The position numbers and the translations under genes are program-made. Below the pieces are notes generated by a model. The model was given only the letters and a program-made list of their open reading frames with translations. It searched no databases and was not told the origin of the DNA. A stretch of 64,000 nt of DNA, from contig JAXLTY010000002.1 in NCBI GenBank assembly GCA_046329815.1, positions 248,001 through 312,000 of the forward strand, read 5' to 3'. Below, in pieces: positions 27,122-36,222 of the stretch (position 1 is its first letter; each line of letters opens with the position of its first letter). Source of the DNA: JADJSS01 sp046329815. GTDB taxonomy: Bacteria; Bacteroidota; Bacteroidia; Chitinophagales; JADIYW01.

Positions 27122-29059
27122 TTAAGATAATGGAATTTCTATAATTGTCGTAGTACCTTTTCCAATTGTTGAATCAATATTTAAATTTCCTTTCAAATAT
27201 TCCACACGCAACTGAATGTTTTTTAAGCCAATACCATCTTTTTCCATCGCTTTTTGTACATCAAAACCTATACCATTGTCTTCAATAGTCAGAATCAACT
27301 CATTTTCGTCTCCAATTAATTGAATATTAACGCTTTGAGCTTCAGCATATTTTAAGGTATTGTTGATTATTTCCTGCGTTATTCTGTATAACATCAATTG
27401 AAAAGTATTGTTTAGCTGCGATTCGTTTACATCATGATGCTCAAACGTAATATTCGATTTACCACTTTGGTTCATTCTGTCGGTAAATTCTTCAATTGCT
27501 TTGATGATACCGTAATGCTGCAAGGTTGCCGGCATCATGTTGTGCGAAATATTGCGGATTTCTTTGATAGAATCATCGATCATCGAAATGCTTTTATATA
27601 ATTTTTCTTCGGTTTGCTTATTTTCCAGTGATAAATTATTAGTAATTGCATTAAAGTTTAATTTTGTTGCTGAAAGCAACTGACCAACGCCATCGTGCAA
27701 ATCGCGCGCGATGCGCTGGCGTTCTATTTCTTCTGCTTCGAGTATTGCTTCCGAACGCTTTTGCTGTTCATTAAAAAGTTCCTGCTGTAATTTTGTCTGT
27801 TGTTTTAATTTATAACGATTGTATATCATGTAAAACGCAAAAATCGACAACAGAAAAATAATGAACAATGCAATCAGTAATGTATTTCGCTGACGGATCT
27901 TTAGTTGCTGCTGTTTGATCTCGTTTTCTTTTTTTTCTGTTTCATACTTGGTTTGCATTTCTGCCATCTGCTCAGAAGAAGTCAGATCAAAAATAGAATC
28001 TTTTAAGTTTCCATATTCTTTTTGCGTTTGAAAGGCAGCATTATAATTATTTTGTTTTCCGTAGGTTTCCGCCAATCCTTCTAAAGCAGCCAAAACACCA
28101 TCATTGTAAACAATTTTACGACTTAAATGGTATGCTTTTTTATGATATTCTTCCGCTTTTGACAATTCATTCTTTTGAATGTAAACATTGCCGATGTTGA
28201 TGTAACAGCTTGCAATTCCATTCAAATCGTTCATTTTTTCCCGCAGTTGCAATGAATTGAAATAATATTCCAGACTCTTGTCGTACTGCTTGATATCATA
28301 TAAAACGGTTCCAATATTGTTGTATGCGCTTCCTATGGCAAGTGTATCTTTATTTTTTATTTTTATCTGTAATGATAAATTCATAAAATATAACGCAGAA
28401 TCAGGCAACTGCATTTTGTTATAGGTATTACCAAGATTGTTGTAACAATATGAAATACGGTCTTCTGCGTTTAATTTCTTGTAACTTGATAATGCATCAA
28501 AATAATAATTCAATGCAATTCTGTATTTTTTTAAACCATATTCATGCACGACACCGATCCAGATCTTAGCATCAGCAATGCCTTGCATGTTGTTTATCTT
28601 TTCGTTTATTTTGACAGAAGTGATCAGGTTTTTTAAAGACTCTTTATAATTCGCAACGTCATAATATAAAATGCCGATGTTCTTGTAAGCCAAGCCGATT
28701 TTTTCCTGATTGTTTTGTTGTGTTGCTAATTGAATCGTTTTATTTAAAAAATACAGACTGGAATCAGCCATACCGTTGATGTCGTAGAAAGTGCCTAAAT
28801 CATTGTAAAGTGCAGTTAATTGCTTGTAAAGATTGTTCTTTTCGCCAATTTTAATTGCTTCACAAATGATCGCTTTTGCTAAATCAGGATCTGTTGATTT
28901 GTATTGCCTGAAATAGTCATGCAACAGATTTATTTTTGCAGAATCCTGTTTCTCTTTTTTTATTTCATTCAAGATATGAGTGAAATCCTCAGCGAAAATG
29001 ACCTTTGAAAAGGAAGCAAATACAAAAAATAGCAGTATGTATTTTAGATCAGGTTTCAT
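27122..29059 (-). CDS. TPR-containing sensor histidine kinase (NarX-like)
   Basis: The 645-residue protein begins with a signal sequence, then about 330 residues of TPR repeats (for example ALYNDLGTFYDINGMADSSL, GLAYKNIGILYYDVANYKES, IASCYINIGNVYIQKNELSK). A membrane helix near residue 400 (LLIALFIIFLLSIFAFYMIY) precedes the cytoplasmic part with HisKA_3 motif RIARDLHDGVGQLLSATKL, the phosphorylated His in RDLHDGVGQ, and HATPase motifs NTLKYAEA and DNGIGFD, GIGLKNIQLRVEYLKG. The TPR region probably senses a periplasmic protein or peptide. It is co-transcribed with the response regulator. An inverted repeat lies directly upstream. Confidence 0.93.
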   Translation of the reverse strand: MKPDLKYILLFFVFASFSKVIFAEDFTHILNEIKKEKQDSAKINLLHDYFRQYKSTDPDLAKAIICEAIKIGEKNNLYKQLTALYNDLGTFYDINGMADSSLYFLNKTIQLATQQNNQEKIGLAYKNIGILYYDVANYKESLKNLITSVKINEKINNMQGIADAKIWIGVVHEYGLKKYRIALNYYFDALSSYKKLNAEDRISYCYNNLGNTYNKMQLPDSALYFMNLSLQIKIKNKDTLAIGSAYNNIGTVLYDIKQYDKSLEYYFNSLQLREKMNDLNGIASCYINIGNVYIQKNELSKAEEYHKKAYHLSRKIVYNDGVLAALEGLAETYGKQNNYNAAFQTQKEYGNLKDSIFDLTSSEQMAEMQTKYETEKKENEIKQQQLKIRQRNTLLIALFIIFLLSIFAFYMIYNRYKLKQQTKLQQELFNEQQKRSEAILEAEEIERQRIARDLHDGVGQLLSATKLNFNAITNNLSLENKQTEEKLYKSISMIDDSIKEIRNISHNMMPATLQHYGIIKAIEEFTDRMNQSGKSNITFEHHDVNESQLNNTFQLMLYRITQEIINNTLKYAEAQSVNIQLIGDENELILTIEDNGIGFDVQKAMEKDGIGLKNIQLRVEYLKGNLNIDSTIGKGTTTIIEIPLS

Positions 29060-29065
29060 TTTCTT

Positions 29066-29091
29066 TTGTATTAAGAAAATACTTTATACAA
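29066..29091. promoter_or_regulatory. nested inverted repeat before the kinase gene
   Basis: TTGTAT (29066-29071) and ATACAA (29086-29091) enclose a second pair GTATT/AATAC. It starts seven bases before the kinase start on its strand. It could be an operator; nothing else supports this. Confidence 0.35.
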
Positions 29092-29139
29092 GTATAAAAA
29101 TATTCTTTCGTATTTTTATTCGAATTAATATTATTGCCG

Positions 29140-30474
29140 ATGAAACCACCAGTTTTTAAAGGTTTGCCGCTGCTTGGAAGCGCTATCGATTTGTCGAAAG
29201 ATATTTTGCGTTTTTTAGGGAAAGGTTTTGAAGCAAAAGGTGATTCCTATATTTTTAATTTGCCCGGACGACGAATATTTACTACACGTTCGGCAGAAGT
29301 AGCGCAGTATATTTTACAAAAAAACAATAAAAATTACCGAAAAGATTATGGCGCCAACAAATTAAGAATGGCTTTAGGAAACGGCTTGCTGACAAACGAT
29401 GGTGAATCGTGGTTTCGGCAACGGCGACTTGCGCAGCCGGCGTTTTACAAAAAAAGATTGGAAGGTTTCTTTGATACGATGCAGTCGTTTACGCTGACAT
29501 ATATTGAACCATGGAAAAAAAGCGGTACGCGTACCATCTTTATTGATGCAGAAATGATGCAGCTTACATCGAATATTGTGGTGGAAACATTGTTAGGCAG
29601 CGATGTGTCTAAAAATTTATCAAGCATTCAAAAATATATTTATGACATTCAGCATTATATGGTGCAATGTATCCGAAATCCGGTGTATGAATGGTTTTCA
29701 AAATATAATGGCGACCAGAAAAAATTCAATGCTACGATGCATGATTTTGATAAGATTTTATATGATATAATTGCTCAGCGAAAAAAGTTAGAACCGAAAA
29801 ATGATTTATTAAGTATGCTGATTGAAGCGCGTGATGAAGACACGAACGAGCAAATGAATGATAAACAACTGCGCGATGAATTGCTGACTATTTATGTTGC
29901 AGGACATGAAACTTCCGGTTATGCCATCGCCTGGTCGATTTACAATTTATGTAAGCATCCGGAATCGTATGAAAAAGTGAAACAAGAACTAAAAACTGTA
30001 ATGCAAGATGGTATATTGACAATGGAAAATTTCGGTCAGTTGAAATATTTGCGCGCTGTAATTGATGAGTCGCTGCGATTGTATCCAACAGCATATATTG
30101 TTGGTAGAGAATCAAAAGCAACAGATGAAATTAATGGTTTAGAAATTCCTAAAGATATTATGACACTGATCAGTGTGTATCATTTGCATCGCAATCCTAA
30201 ATACTGGAAACAGCCGAATAATTTTGTACCAGAACGCTTTTTAGATAAGGAACATCCGATGGCAAACAGCGAAGCTTATTTTCCGTTTGGCGCCGGACCA
30301 AGAATGTGTATCGGTTTTTATTTCGCTATTATGGAAATCACCGTGGTGCTCGCTAATTTATTTTATCACTTTGATTTGAAACTGGCAGAAAACCAGCAAA
30401 TAGAATTTGAACCATTAGTAACGCTAAAACCTAAAAATGGTATCCAGGTGGAAATTACAACTGCTAATCTGTAA
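29140..30474 (+). CDS. cytochrome P450
   Basis: The 444-residue protein starts at the ATG at 29140; a TTG two codons earlier is in frame but less likely. It shows the I-helix oxygen-activation motif AGHETSGYAIAW near residue 258, the K-helix ExxR in DESLRLYPTAYIV, and the heme-thiolate loop FPFGAGPRMCIGFYFA near residue 390. The N-terminal PPVFKGLPLLGSAIDLSKDI is a class-typical Pro-rich stretch with no membrane anchor. Its closest families are the bacterial fatty acid/terpene hydroxylases of class CYP102-like or CYP4-like soluble types, but this cannot be settled. The redox partner is not in the window. Convergent with the GMC pair. Confidence 0.93.
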   Translation: MKPPVFKGLPLLGSAIDLSKDILRFLGKGFEAKGDSYIFNLPGRRIFTTRSAEVAQYILQKNNKNYRKDYGANKLRMALGNGLLTNDGESWFRQRRLAQPAFYKKRLEGFFDTMQSFTLTYIEPWKKSGTRTIFIDAEMMQLTSNIVVETLLGSDVSKNLSSIQKYIYDIQHYMVQCIRNPVYEWFSKYNGDQKKFNATMHDFDKILYDIIAQRKKLEPKNDLLSMLIEARDEDTNEQMNDKQLRDELLTIYVAGHETSGYAIAWSIYNLCKHPESYEKVKQELKTVMQDGILTMENFGQLKYLRAVIDESLRLYPTAYIVGRESKATDEINGLEIPKDIMTLISVYHLHRNPKYWKQPNNFVPERFLDKEHPMANSEAYFPFGAGPRMCIGFYFAIMEITVVLANLFYHFDLKLAENQQIEFEPLVTLKPKNGIQVEITTANL

Positions 30475-30868
30475 TTCTGTTCAATTTGTATTCCATTACC
30501 TGTAATGGTGTTTTTCCTTTATAATCAGGATTGGTGAACTCTGAATAATATAATGAATAACACAAACCACGCAAACCAATATTTAGTTGACGAAATGTAG
30601 ATGTAATGATGCCGTCGCTTGGATGATGCTGTGCTTGCTGGCATTTATCAACTACCCATTTGATAATAAAATTAGGTAAGAAAGCAAAAATAGCTAACAC
30701 AAGATTTAATGATGAAAAATCATCAGACGGAACATTTTTAACCAAATCATTTAGTTTATAAGTTCCGGCAACTTCACTGAAAGAAGGAAATTCACCGTTT
30801 TTCGGACAATACATATTGCCGACTTTTACAAGACCTTTTACCGCGCTGTTTGAGAATGAATTTGCCAT
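30464..30868 (-). CDS. unknown small protein paired with a GMC oxidoreductase
   Basis: The 134-residue protein (MANSFSNSAVKGLVKVGNMY) has no signal peptide. It contains SLNLVLAIFAFLPNFIIKWV, a hydrophobic segment near residues 53-70, and ITSTFRQLNIGLRGLCYSLY, followed by TNPDYKGKTPLQVMEYKLNR. It starts three bases after the GMC oxidoreductase stop codon, so it is co-transcribed and probably a partner subunit. GMC enzymes of other groups use small subunits, and this may be a comparable protein, but I cannot assign a family. The 3' end overlaps the P450 gene by 11 bases on the opposite strand. Confidence 0.72.
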   Translation of the reverse strand: MANSFSNSAVKGLVKVGNMYCPKNGEFPSFSEVAGTYKLNDLVKNVPSDDFSSLNLVLAIFAFLPNFIIKWVVDKCQQAQHHPSDGIITSTFRQLNIGLRGLCYSLYYSEFTNPDYKGKTPLQVMEYKLNRITD

Positions 30869-30871
30869 AAT

Positions 30872-32251
30872 TTATTTAATTAATTGTGTTGCTAAACGGT
30901 GACCTAATGATTTAATCGTTAAACCTGGATTGATGCCTGGTGCATTTGGATAAATACTGGAATCGGCAATGTATAACGTTTTTTCTCCATGCACCTGGAA
31001 CTCAGGATTTACTACTGATTTTGCTGCATCAACGCCCATCACACAGCCGCCCATCAAGTGTAAACCAAAATAAAAATTCGATTTATAAATTTCTTTCGCG
31101 CCTGCAGTATTCATAATATTTTCAATGGCTTGCAAACCTTTATCTCGACGTGTTTTATCCTGGTCGGTGAGTGGTTTTGAGATGGTTAGCTTGCCTTTAT
31201 TATCGCATAAAATTTCGCCCACATTTTCATCACGAACCGCAACTTCAATACATTGCATATAACGATATTGCTTCATCAATCGCTGATGTTCTGCGCCAGT
31301 TTCATTCATCAACATACCAATGGAAATTGGTGATGCAAAAACATTTTCTAATTTAAAACCTTGTTTCCTGAAGTTATCATCTTTAGAAGCAACCGACTGG
31401 AACATGCCTTTGTGCGCATCAACCGGTTCGTTCTGAAAACCTAACCACATAAACTGTGGATGTGAAGAGAATTTTTTACCAAGCGCAGGCAATTTTGATT
31501 TAAAACCCGACATCGTCATCATACGCGTAGAGCCAAAGGCGCCACAGGACAGTATTACTTTTTTACCTTCAAACGAAACTTGTTTTCCATTTTGCAAACC
31601 ATGAATTTTGCAGGTATCGCTATTCGGTTCTACTTTATGTATTTCTGTATCTGCAATAATTTCTAAACCTTCTTTTTCCGCTTTTTGAATAAATGCCACT
31701 AAAGAACTTTGCTTGGAATCTCTGAAACAACCACCTAAACAACCGGTGCAGTCATTGTCTTTTTCGGGTGCGCAATTGCTTTGTCCGCGACGAAGAAAAC
31801 CCCATTTGTAGCCGAGTTTATCGCATGCATCAGCAAACAAAATACCGTTGGGTCGCATTTCTTCTCTGCAAAATGTGTGTAACACCATATCGCTTTCTAC
31901 CTGCGAGTAATGCGGATTCATATTTTCTGATGTAAACCAATCAACGCCGCTTTCGTTTTTCCAATCATTTAAAGCAATATCATCAAAACGATCCATTAAA
32001 CATTGATATACGATGGAAGAGCCGCCAACCATGCGTGTGCGTAGGAAACCCATTCTTCCATCTTTGCCAAACTCGATGCCGCCGCCCCAATATAAATGTG
32101 CTGAGGTTTCCGCTTCTGTTTTTGGAAAAGTGTCTTTACGGTAAAATGGTCCGGCTTCAATTAACAATACTTTTGCGCCAGATTTATTTAAGTAATATGA
32201 AAGCGCACCGCCACCGGAACCGGAACCAACAACAATAAAATCGTAGATCAT
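30872..32251 (-). CDS. GMC-family FAD oxidoreductase
   Basis: The 459-residue flavoprotein begins with the dinucleotide-binding loop YDFIVVGSGSGGGALSYYLN then LLIEAGPFYR. It continues with RTRMVGGSSIVYQCLMDRF, a Cys-rich loop CAPEKDNDCTGCLGGCFRD near residue 160-180, FGSTRMMTMSGF, and the C-terminal NPGLTIKSLGHRLATQ. The fold and ends are those of GMC alcohol/sugar dehydrogenases; members oxidise alcohols to aldehydes or ketones. The Cys cluster could hold an iron-sulfur cluster or disulfides. It is paired with a 134-residue protein three bases away and lies convergent to a P450. Confidence 0.87.
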   Translation of the reverse strand: MIYDFIVVGSGSGGGALSYYLNKSGAKVLLIEAGPFYRKDTFPKTEAETSAHLYWGGGIEFGKDGRMGFLRTRMVGGSSIVYQCLMDRFDDIALNDWKNESGVDWFTSENMNPHYSQVESDMVLHTFCREEMRPNGILFADACDKLGYKWGFLRRGQSNCAPEKDNDCTGCLGGCFRDSKQSSLVAFIQKAEKEGLEIIADTEIHKVEPNSDTCKIHGLQNGKQVSFEGKKVILSCGAFGSTRMMTMSGFKSKLPALGKKFSSHPQFMWLGFQNEPVDAHKGMFQSVASKDDNFRKQGFKLENVFASPISIGMLMNETGAEHQRLMKQYRYMQCIEVAVRDENVGEILCDNKGKLTISKPLTDQDKTRRDKGLQAIENIMNTAGAKEIYKSNFYFGLHLMGGCVMGVDAAKSVVNPEFQVHGEKTLYIADSSIYPNAPGINPGLTIKSLGHRLATQLIK

Positions 32252-32338
32252 GTAATGAATTTATAGGTAACTAAATGTAGGTACAATATAACAATTTTCC
32301 GTGATGCAAAAATCTCTGTAAGCGATTTTTATTTTAAC

Positions 32339-34018
32339 TTAATATGAAGATGCTTCGACACCGGTATTGGCCAACAATGTGTTGATGGCAATTGGTTTTG
32401 AAGTGCCGTTGTATTGAATGATGATATTGTTTTCCAGCAGCTCTATTTGCTGTGTTTCAACGAATTTAAAATAATTGAAATGAATAGGAAGCGCCATATA
32501 CCTGAACTTAGTATGATCTAAGTTGAATGTATGCAACAATTCAAATTTTTGAGTGCGTTCCAACTCATTGATAAATAAAGATTGCGGTTTGATTTTGTGT
32601 TGTAAATGATAATCAATAGCAATCAAATCTAAGATGATTGGATCATTATAATGTTCGTCAGCATATTGATAAATGATTTTGTACACATCACGCAAAGTAT
32701 ATTGATGCAATGATTTTACGGTTGAAAAATACCCGCCTACACCGAGTAAAAAATCAAAGATGCTGTACTTATTGGTGATGTATTTCAACGTTTGAACGGT
32801 GCGACCTTTATTCCAGTAAATTTCTAATGCATGTTCGAGCAAGACAATTTTATTCAATTCCTCTTTACTCAGATAATTACTTTCGATGATCTGGTAGGGT
32901 GGATTTTTATCGAATACAAAACCATGTTGGTTGTGCTTATCGCGAACCGGAGTGCCTTTTAAAAACTTGAGAAAACCTAATTGCAGTTCCGGCGCGAAGA
33001 GTTTGAATACTTCTTCAAAAGAATATTTGATGTCATCAAAATAATCTAATGCCAAACCGACAATTAAATCTAAGTGCATTTCAATTTTATTGTCTAAGCA
33101 CTTGATGATACTTTTCGTTTTATCAAAATTTTGTTTTCTGCTAACTGCTAAATTTGCTTTTTGGTTGACAGTTTGAATACCTATCTCGAAACGAAACAAA
33201 CCAACTGGTACTTTTTCTTGTATAAATTCAATAATATCAGGATGAATGATGTCGGCAGTTATTTCAAACTGGAAAATATTTTTCGGTGAATGATGATCTA
33301 AAATGAATTGAAAAATATCAATCGTAAAATCTTTTTTAATGTTGAATGTTCGATCTAAAAACTTGATTACTTTTCCATGCTGCATCATAAACATCAACGT
33401 TCTTTTAATACTTTCGTTCGGTAAATAACGCACTTTGTTATCTAAGCTTGCCAGGCAAAACTCGCACTTATACGGACAGCCGCGCGATGTTTCCAAATAC
33501 AACACTTTGGTGCGCAACACATTAATATCATCATCTGCATAAGGCATCACATCGGCGAAGTTCATTAAATCGAACATCGCAGGTGTTTTGTTTTCAATAA
33601 TTTTGCCGTTTTGTTTAAAGACCAAACCTTCTACAGTTTCTATATTCGGAAATGTTTGAATGAATTGCTGAAATGGAATTTCACCTTCGCCGATAATAAT
33701 ATAGTCAATATAATCTAACGCGATGACATCATTGTATTCATAGCTTACTTCAGGACCGCCTAATAAGATTTTCGTATTCGGATTATTGTGTTTTATTTGT
33801 TGTGCAACCTGCAACGTTTGTGTGATGTTCCAAATGTAACAACTAAAACAGACAACATCGTATTGCGCGCAGTAAGTGGCAACAGGTTCCTGTTCTTCAT
33901 TAATCGTAAATTCTTTCCATGCCAAACCATCGTATGCTTTATTCAATTGATAAAGAATACGAATGGCTAAATTGGTGTGAATGTATTTAGCATTAAGCGT
34001 TGTCAGCAAGATTTGCAT
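32339..34018 (-). CDS. B12-binding radical SAM protein
   Basis: The 559-residue protein has an N-terminal cobalamin-binding Rossmann-like domain (residues 1-130; VVCFSCYIWNITQTLQVAQQ, ILLGGPEVSYEY) and a radical SAM core with the CxxxCxxC motif in TSRGCPYKCEFCLASLDNKV near residue 180. The remaining part includes FEIGIQTVNQKANLAVSRK and FLKFLKGTPVRDKH, then a C-terminal domain that resembles DUF4080. Such enzymes methylate or rearrange unactivated carbon centres; the substrate here is unknown. The promoter box TATCTTTG lies four bases before the ATG, so the mRNA would be leaderless or almost so. Confidence 0.92.
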   Translation of the reverse strand: MQILLTTLNAKYIHTNLAIRILYQLNKAYDGLAWKEFTINEEQEPVATYCAQYDVVCFSCYIWNITQTLQVAQQIKHNNPNTKILLGGPEVSYEYNDVIALDYIDYIIIGEGEIPFQQFIQTFPNIETVEGLVFKQNGKIIENKTPAMFDLMNFADVMPYADDDINVLRTKVLYLETSRGCPYKCEFCLASLDNKVRYLPNESIKRTLMFMMQHGKVIKFLDRTFNIKKDFTIDIFQFILDHHSPKNIFQFEITADIIHPDIIEFIQEKVPVGLFRFEIGIQTVNQKANLAVSRKQNFDKTKSIIKCLDNKIEMHLDLIVGLALDYFDDIKYSFEEVFKLFAPELQLGFLKFLKGTPVRDKHNQHGFVFDKNPPYQIIESNYLSKEELNKIVLLEHALEIYWNKGRTVQTLKYITNKYSIFDFLLGVGGYFSTVKSLHQYTLRDVYKIIYQYADEHYNDPIILDLIAIDYHLQHKIKPQSLFINELERTQKFELLHTFNLDHTKFRYMALPIHFNYFKFVETQQIELLENNIIIQYNGTSKPIAINTLLANTGVEASSY

Positions 34019-34022
34019 GGTG

Positions 34023-34030
34023 CAAAGATA
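34023..34030 (-). promoter_or_regulatory. -7 box of the radical SAM gene, near-leaderless
   Basis: On the minus strand TATCTTTG is followed by CACC and then the ATG. In Bacteroidota the transcription start usually lies a few bases beyond this box, which would place it at the start codon. The expected upstream element lies in the neighbouring palindrome and is weak. Confidence 0.5.
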
Positions 34031-34037
34031 CGTGTTT

Positions 34038-34076
34038 AAACAGAAGATGCCACGATTATCGTGGCATCTTCTGTTT
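34038..34076 (-). terminator. perfect 18-bp inverted repeat, terminator of the following gene
   Basis: AAACAGAAGATGCCACGA (34038-34055) and its exact complement (34059-34076) flank a 3-base loop TTA. It lies 13 bases behind the stop of the lipoprotein gene that ends at 34090. It also overlaps the promoter region of the radical SAM gene. Confidence 0.85.
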
Positions 34077-34089
34077 AATAAGCATTACT

Positions 34090-34677
34090 TTATTTTTCTC
34101 CGATATTAATGCCTTTGTTGGCAACTGTGTTTACTGCAACTTCTTTTACCGTTATAGCTTTCATATCGCTGCTCACATTGATGAGCATCCAGCCATAATA
34201 ATTATTGCCGGTATTTTTTTCTATTTGAAATGCTAAATAAACATCACCATCACCATGAATACCATCGTTAAACTCTTTAGTAACTTTAGTAGAAATGAAT
34301 GCAATATAAGTTAATTCAACCCAATGAGAAGAAGAGACATCAACCAATGTATTGGTTGTTAGCGTTTTTGGAATTGTAATTATTCCACCTAAGAAAGACG
34401 GAAAACTTACAAAATCAGATAAAATATTAGTACTGTCGTTAACACCAGTAATGCGTAAATATTTAGTAGAATCCGAAAGTATTCCTTCAAAATTAATATC
34501 TAGTTTTCCATCATCATCTAAGTCTAAATAATCAGAAACCATAAAGTTAGAACCCACTTTTATGGCTGTAATGTTTTTATTGATTGTTCTGTCATTTATA
34601 GCCGGATTGTTATTGTCATTCTTTTTACAAGCTACTGTGAAAAGTAAAGCGATAATAAAAACTGTAATTGATTTCAT
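34090..34677 (-). CDS. unknown lipoprotein
   Basis: The 195-residue protein begins MKSITVFIIALLFTVACKKN with lipobox Cys17 and a polar Asn-rich linker. The mature part (VSDYLDLDDDGKLDINFEGI) includes an Asp-rich loop that resembles a calcium-binding motif and later DGIHGDGDVYLAFQIEKNTG, NYYGWMLINVSSDMKAIT, then VKEVAVNTVANKGINIGEK. The last 60 residues follow a beta-sandwich pattern found in small Bacteroidota surface lipoproteins. No family assignment can be made. The gene is on its own with a strong terminator. Confidence 0.75.
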   Translation of the reverse strand: MKSITVFIIALLFTVACKKNDNNNPAINDRTINKNITAIKVGSNFMVSDYLDLDDDGKLDINFEGILSDSTKYLRITGVNDSTNILSDFVSFPSFLGGIITIPKTLTTNTLVDVSSSHWVELTYIAFISTKVTKEFNDGIHGDGDVYLAFQIEKNTGNNYYGWMLINVSSDMKAITVKEVAVNTVANKGINIGEK

Positions 34678-35091
34678 AAAATTTGTTTTAAGTTGTTTGT
34701 TAAAGTTCGATGTAAAAATAAATGAGATTACTGTACTTTACACGTTAAATTAGCAAGCGAACTATTTTAATGAGAATTTGGAAAAATATATATCGTTTAT
34801 TGTCAGCAAAACATTATCGTGTTATCTTACTACGATGACAGGAATGATAAATGAAGCACCGACAGGTTTTCCAAAATGATCTGCACGCAAAAATAAAGCA
34901 CTGTGACTGTAAATTTAACCGCTGTCACCAAAGACTAAAGCACTGTCATAAATCACTTAAGGATTTTTAAGTAGCTAATCAAACGAAAATCATCTATTTC
35001 TATATTTTTATTTTATTGTATTTATGTGTAGTGATTTGCGTTGAAAGTGCTTGGATGGAGTTGTTGAATTTTGGCAATTTGTTGTTGGTGT
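34678..35091. other. 414-base gap, nothing recognised
   Basis: The stretch is AT-rich and without long frame, clear hairpin or repeat family seen elsewhere. AAAGCACTGT occurs twice (around 34896 and 34941) in a loose direct repeat. It presumably holds the promoter of the lipoprotein gene at its left end. Confidence 0.5.
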
Positions 35092-36165
35092 TTAATTATT
35101 GCTTTCATTCAAACTAAGTAAATAGTTGGCAATTTGTTGTGTTTCTTTAATTGATAAATTTGGTTTAAAATATTCAATATATTGACGCAGTTGTTTTAAT
35201 GTTAATATTTTTACATATTCAAACTCTTCAATTGGTTTTTGATTGATTAAAACTATTAGATTTCTTATCGGAATTTTCCTGTTTCCCCAATGATGTTGTG
35301 CCAGCAAGCTGTTCATATGATTTGCTAAAAGTATATATAGTGCATGACCTGTTCTTTTAATCTGTTTAACAGGTGAACGCAAATCAATATTCGCAATTGA
35401 ATCTTCACTCCAATTTTTTGTTTCTATAATAAAAATGCCCGAAAGAGAAATTAGTAGATGATCTATTTGAATAGATTTTATGTAGTAATTTTCCTTCCTG
35501 TTATAAATTGGCGGATCAAATGTGCAAGTAAAATCATTTATTAGAATATAATCGTCTGATAAATTTTCTAATTCTTTTGAGACTTTATGTTCTCCTACAG
35601 CACCGTATATGGAAGTTTTTATTTGATCAATTATTTCCTTTTTTCTTTTAAGTTCTTGTAGTTGTGAAGAACTGCTTTTATCAACTGCAGACATAAAATG
35701 AGAAGTAATATATTCACGACGGTTGTTCTTTAAGGAAAGTGAGTCGAGATAAGATTGTACTGAAGCATTAAATTTTGTATCAAAATTAATTTGTATGTTT
35801 TGGATTTTTCTCTTAATTATTTTTCTTTTTAGGTAGAAAATAACTGTTTTAAGTATATTGGATTGTGAAGAAGATGTATGGTCTAATTGTTGCCGTAGTT
35901 GTTCAAGTTCTAAATCCAGCTTTTGTTTAAATTCATTTTTATTTTTTTCAATAAGATCATTTAATTGCTCTATTTCATTATTAAGTTCATTTTTTTCTTT
36001 TTCAATTAAAATTGTATGGTTAGAAATAATTTGCAACTGTTCGTTGGAATAGTTCTTTTGAAAAGCAATTAATTCGTTTATAGATTTGAAATCATAAACG
36101 TTATGATTATGTAAATGAGATTTGACTGCTGTTAGAGAACCAATTTGATTATAAACTTTGCACAT
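35092..36165 (-). CDS. NERD-domain protein with coiled-coil region
   Basis: This 357-residue protein has a long N-terminal Glu/Lys/Gln-rich coiled coil (residues 40-180; EKNELNNEIEQLNDLIEKNK) and a C-terminal NERD domain (about 190-330) with YGAVGEHKVSKELENL, DDYILINDFTCTFDPPI, QIDHLLISLSGIFIIETKNW. The Asp-Glu-Lys set is that of nuclease-related domains; such proteins are found in defense and membrane-associated contexts. Whether it is an active nuclease is unknown. It is monocistronic and lies between a gap and an aldehyde dehydrogenase gene on the same strand. Confidence 0.87.
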   Translation of the reverse strand: MCKVYNQIGSLTAVKSHLHNHNVYDFKSINELIAFQKNYSNEQLQIISNHTILIEKEKNELNNEIEQLNDLIEKNKNEFKQKLDLELEQLRQQLDHTSSSQSNILKTVIFYLKRKIIKRKIQNIQINFDTKFNASVQSYLDSLSLKNNRREYITSHFMSAVDKSSSSQLQELKRKKEIIDQIKTSIYGAVGEHKVSKELENLSDDYILINDFTCTFDPPIYNRKENYYIKSIQIDHLLISLSGIFIIETKNWSEDSIANIDLRSPVKQIKRTGHALYILLANHMNSLLAQHHWGNRKIPIRNLIVLINQKPIEEFEYVKILTLKQLRQYIEYFKPNLSIKETQQIANYLLSLNESNN

Positions 36166-36222
36166 ATTTAGTATACAAATTTATTTACAGTTGGTGTATT
36201 GTATATCTTAAAGGAATAAATC

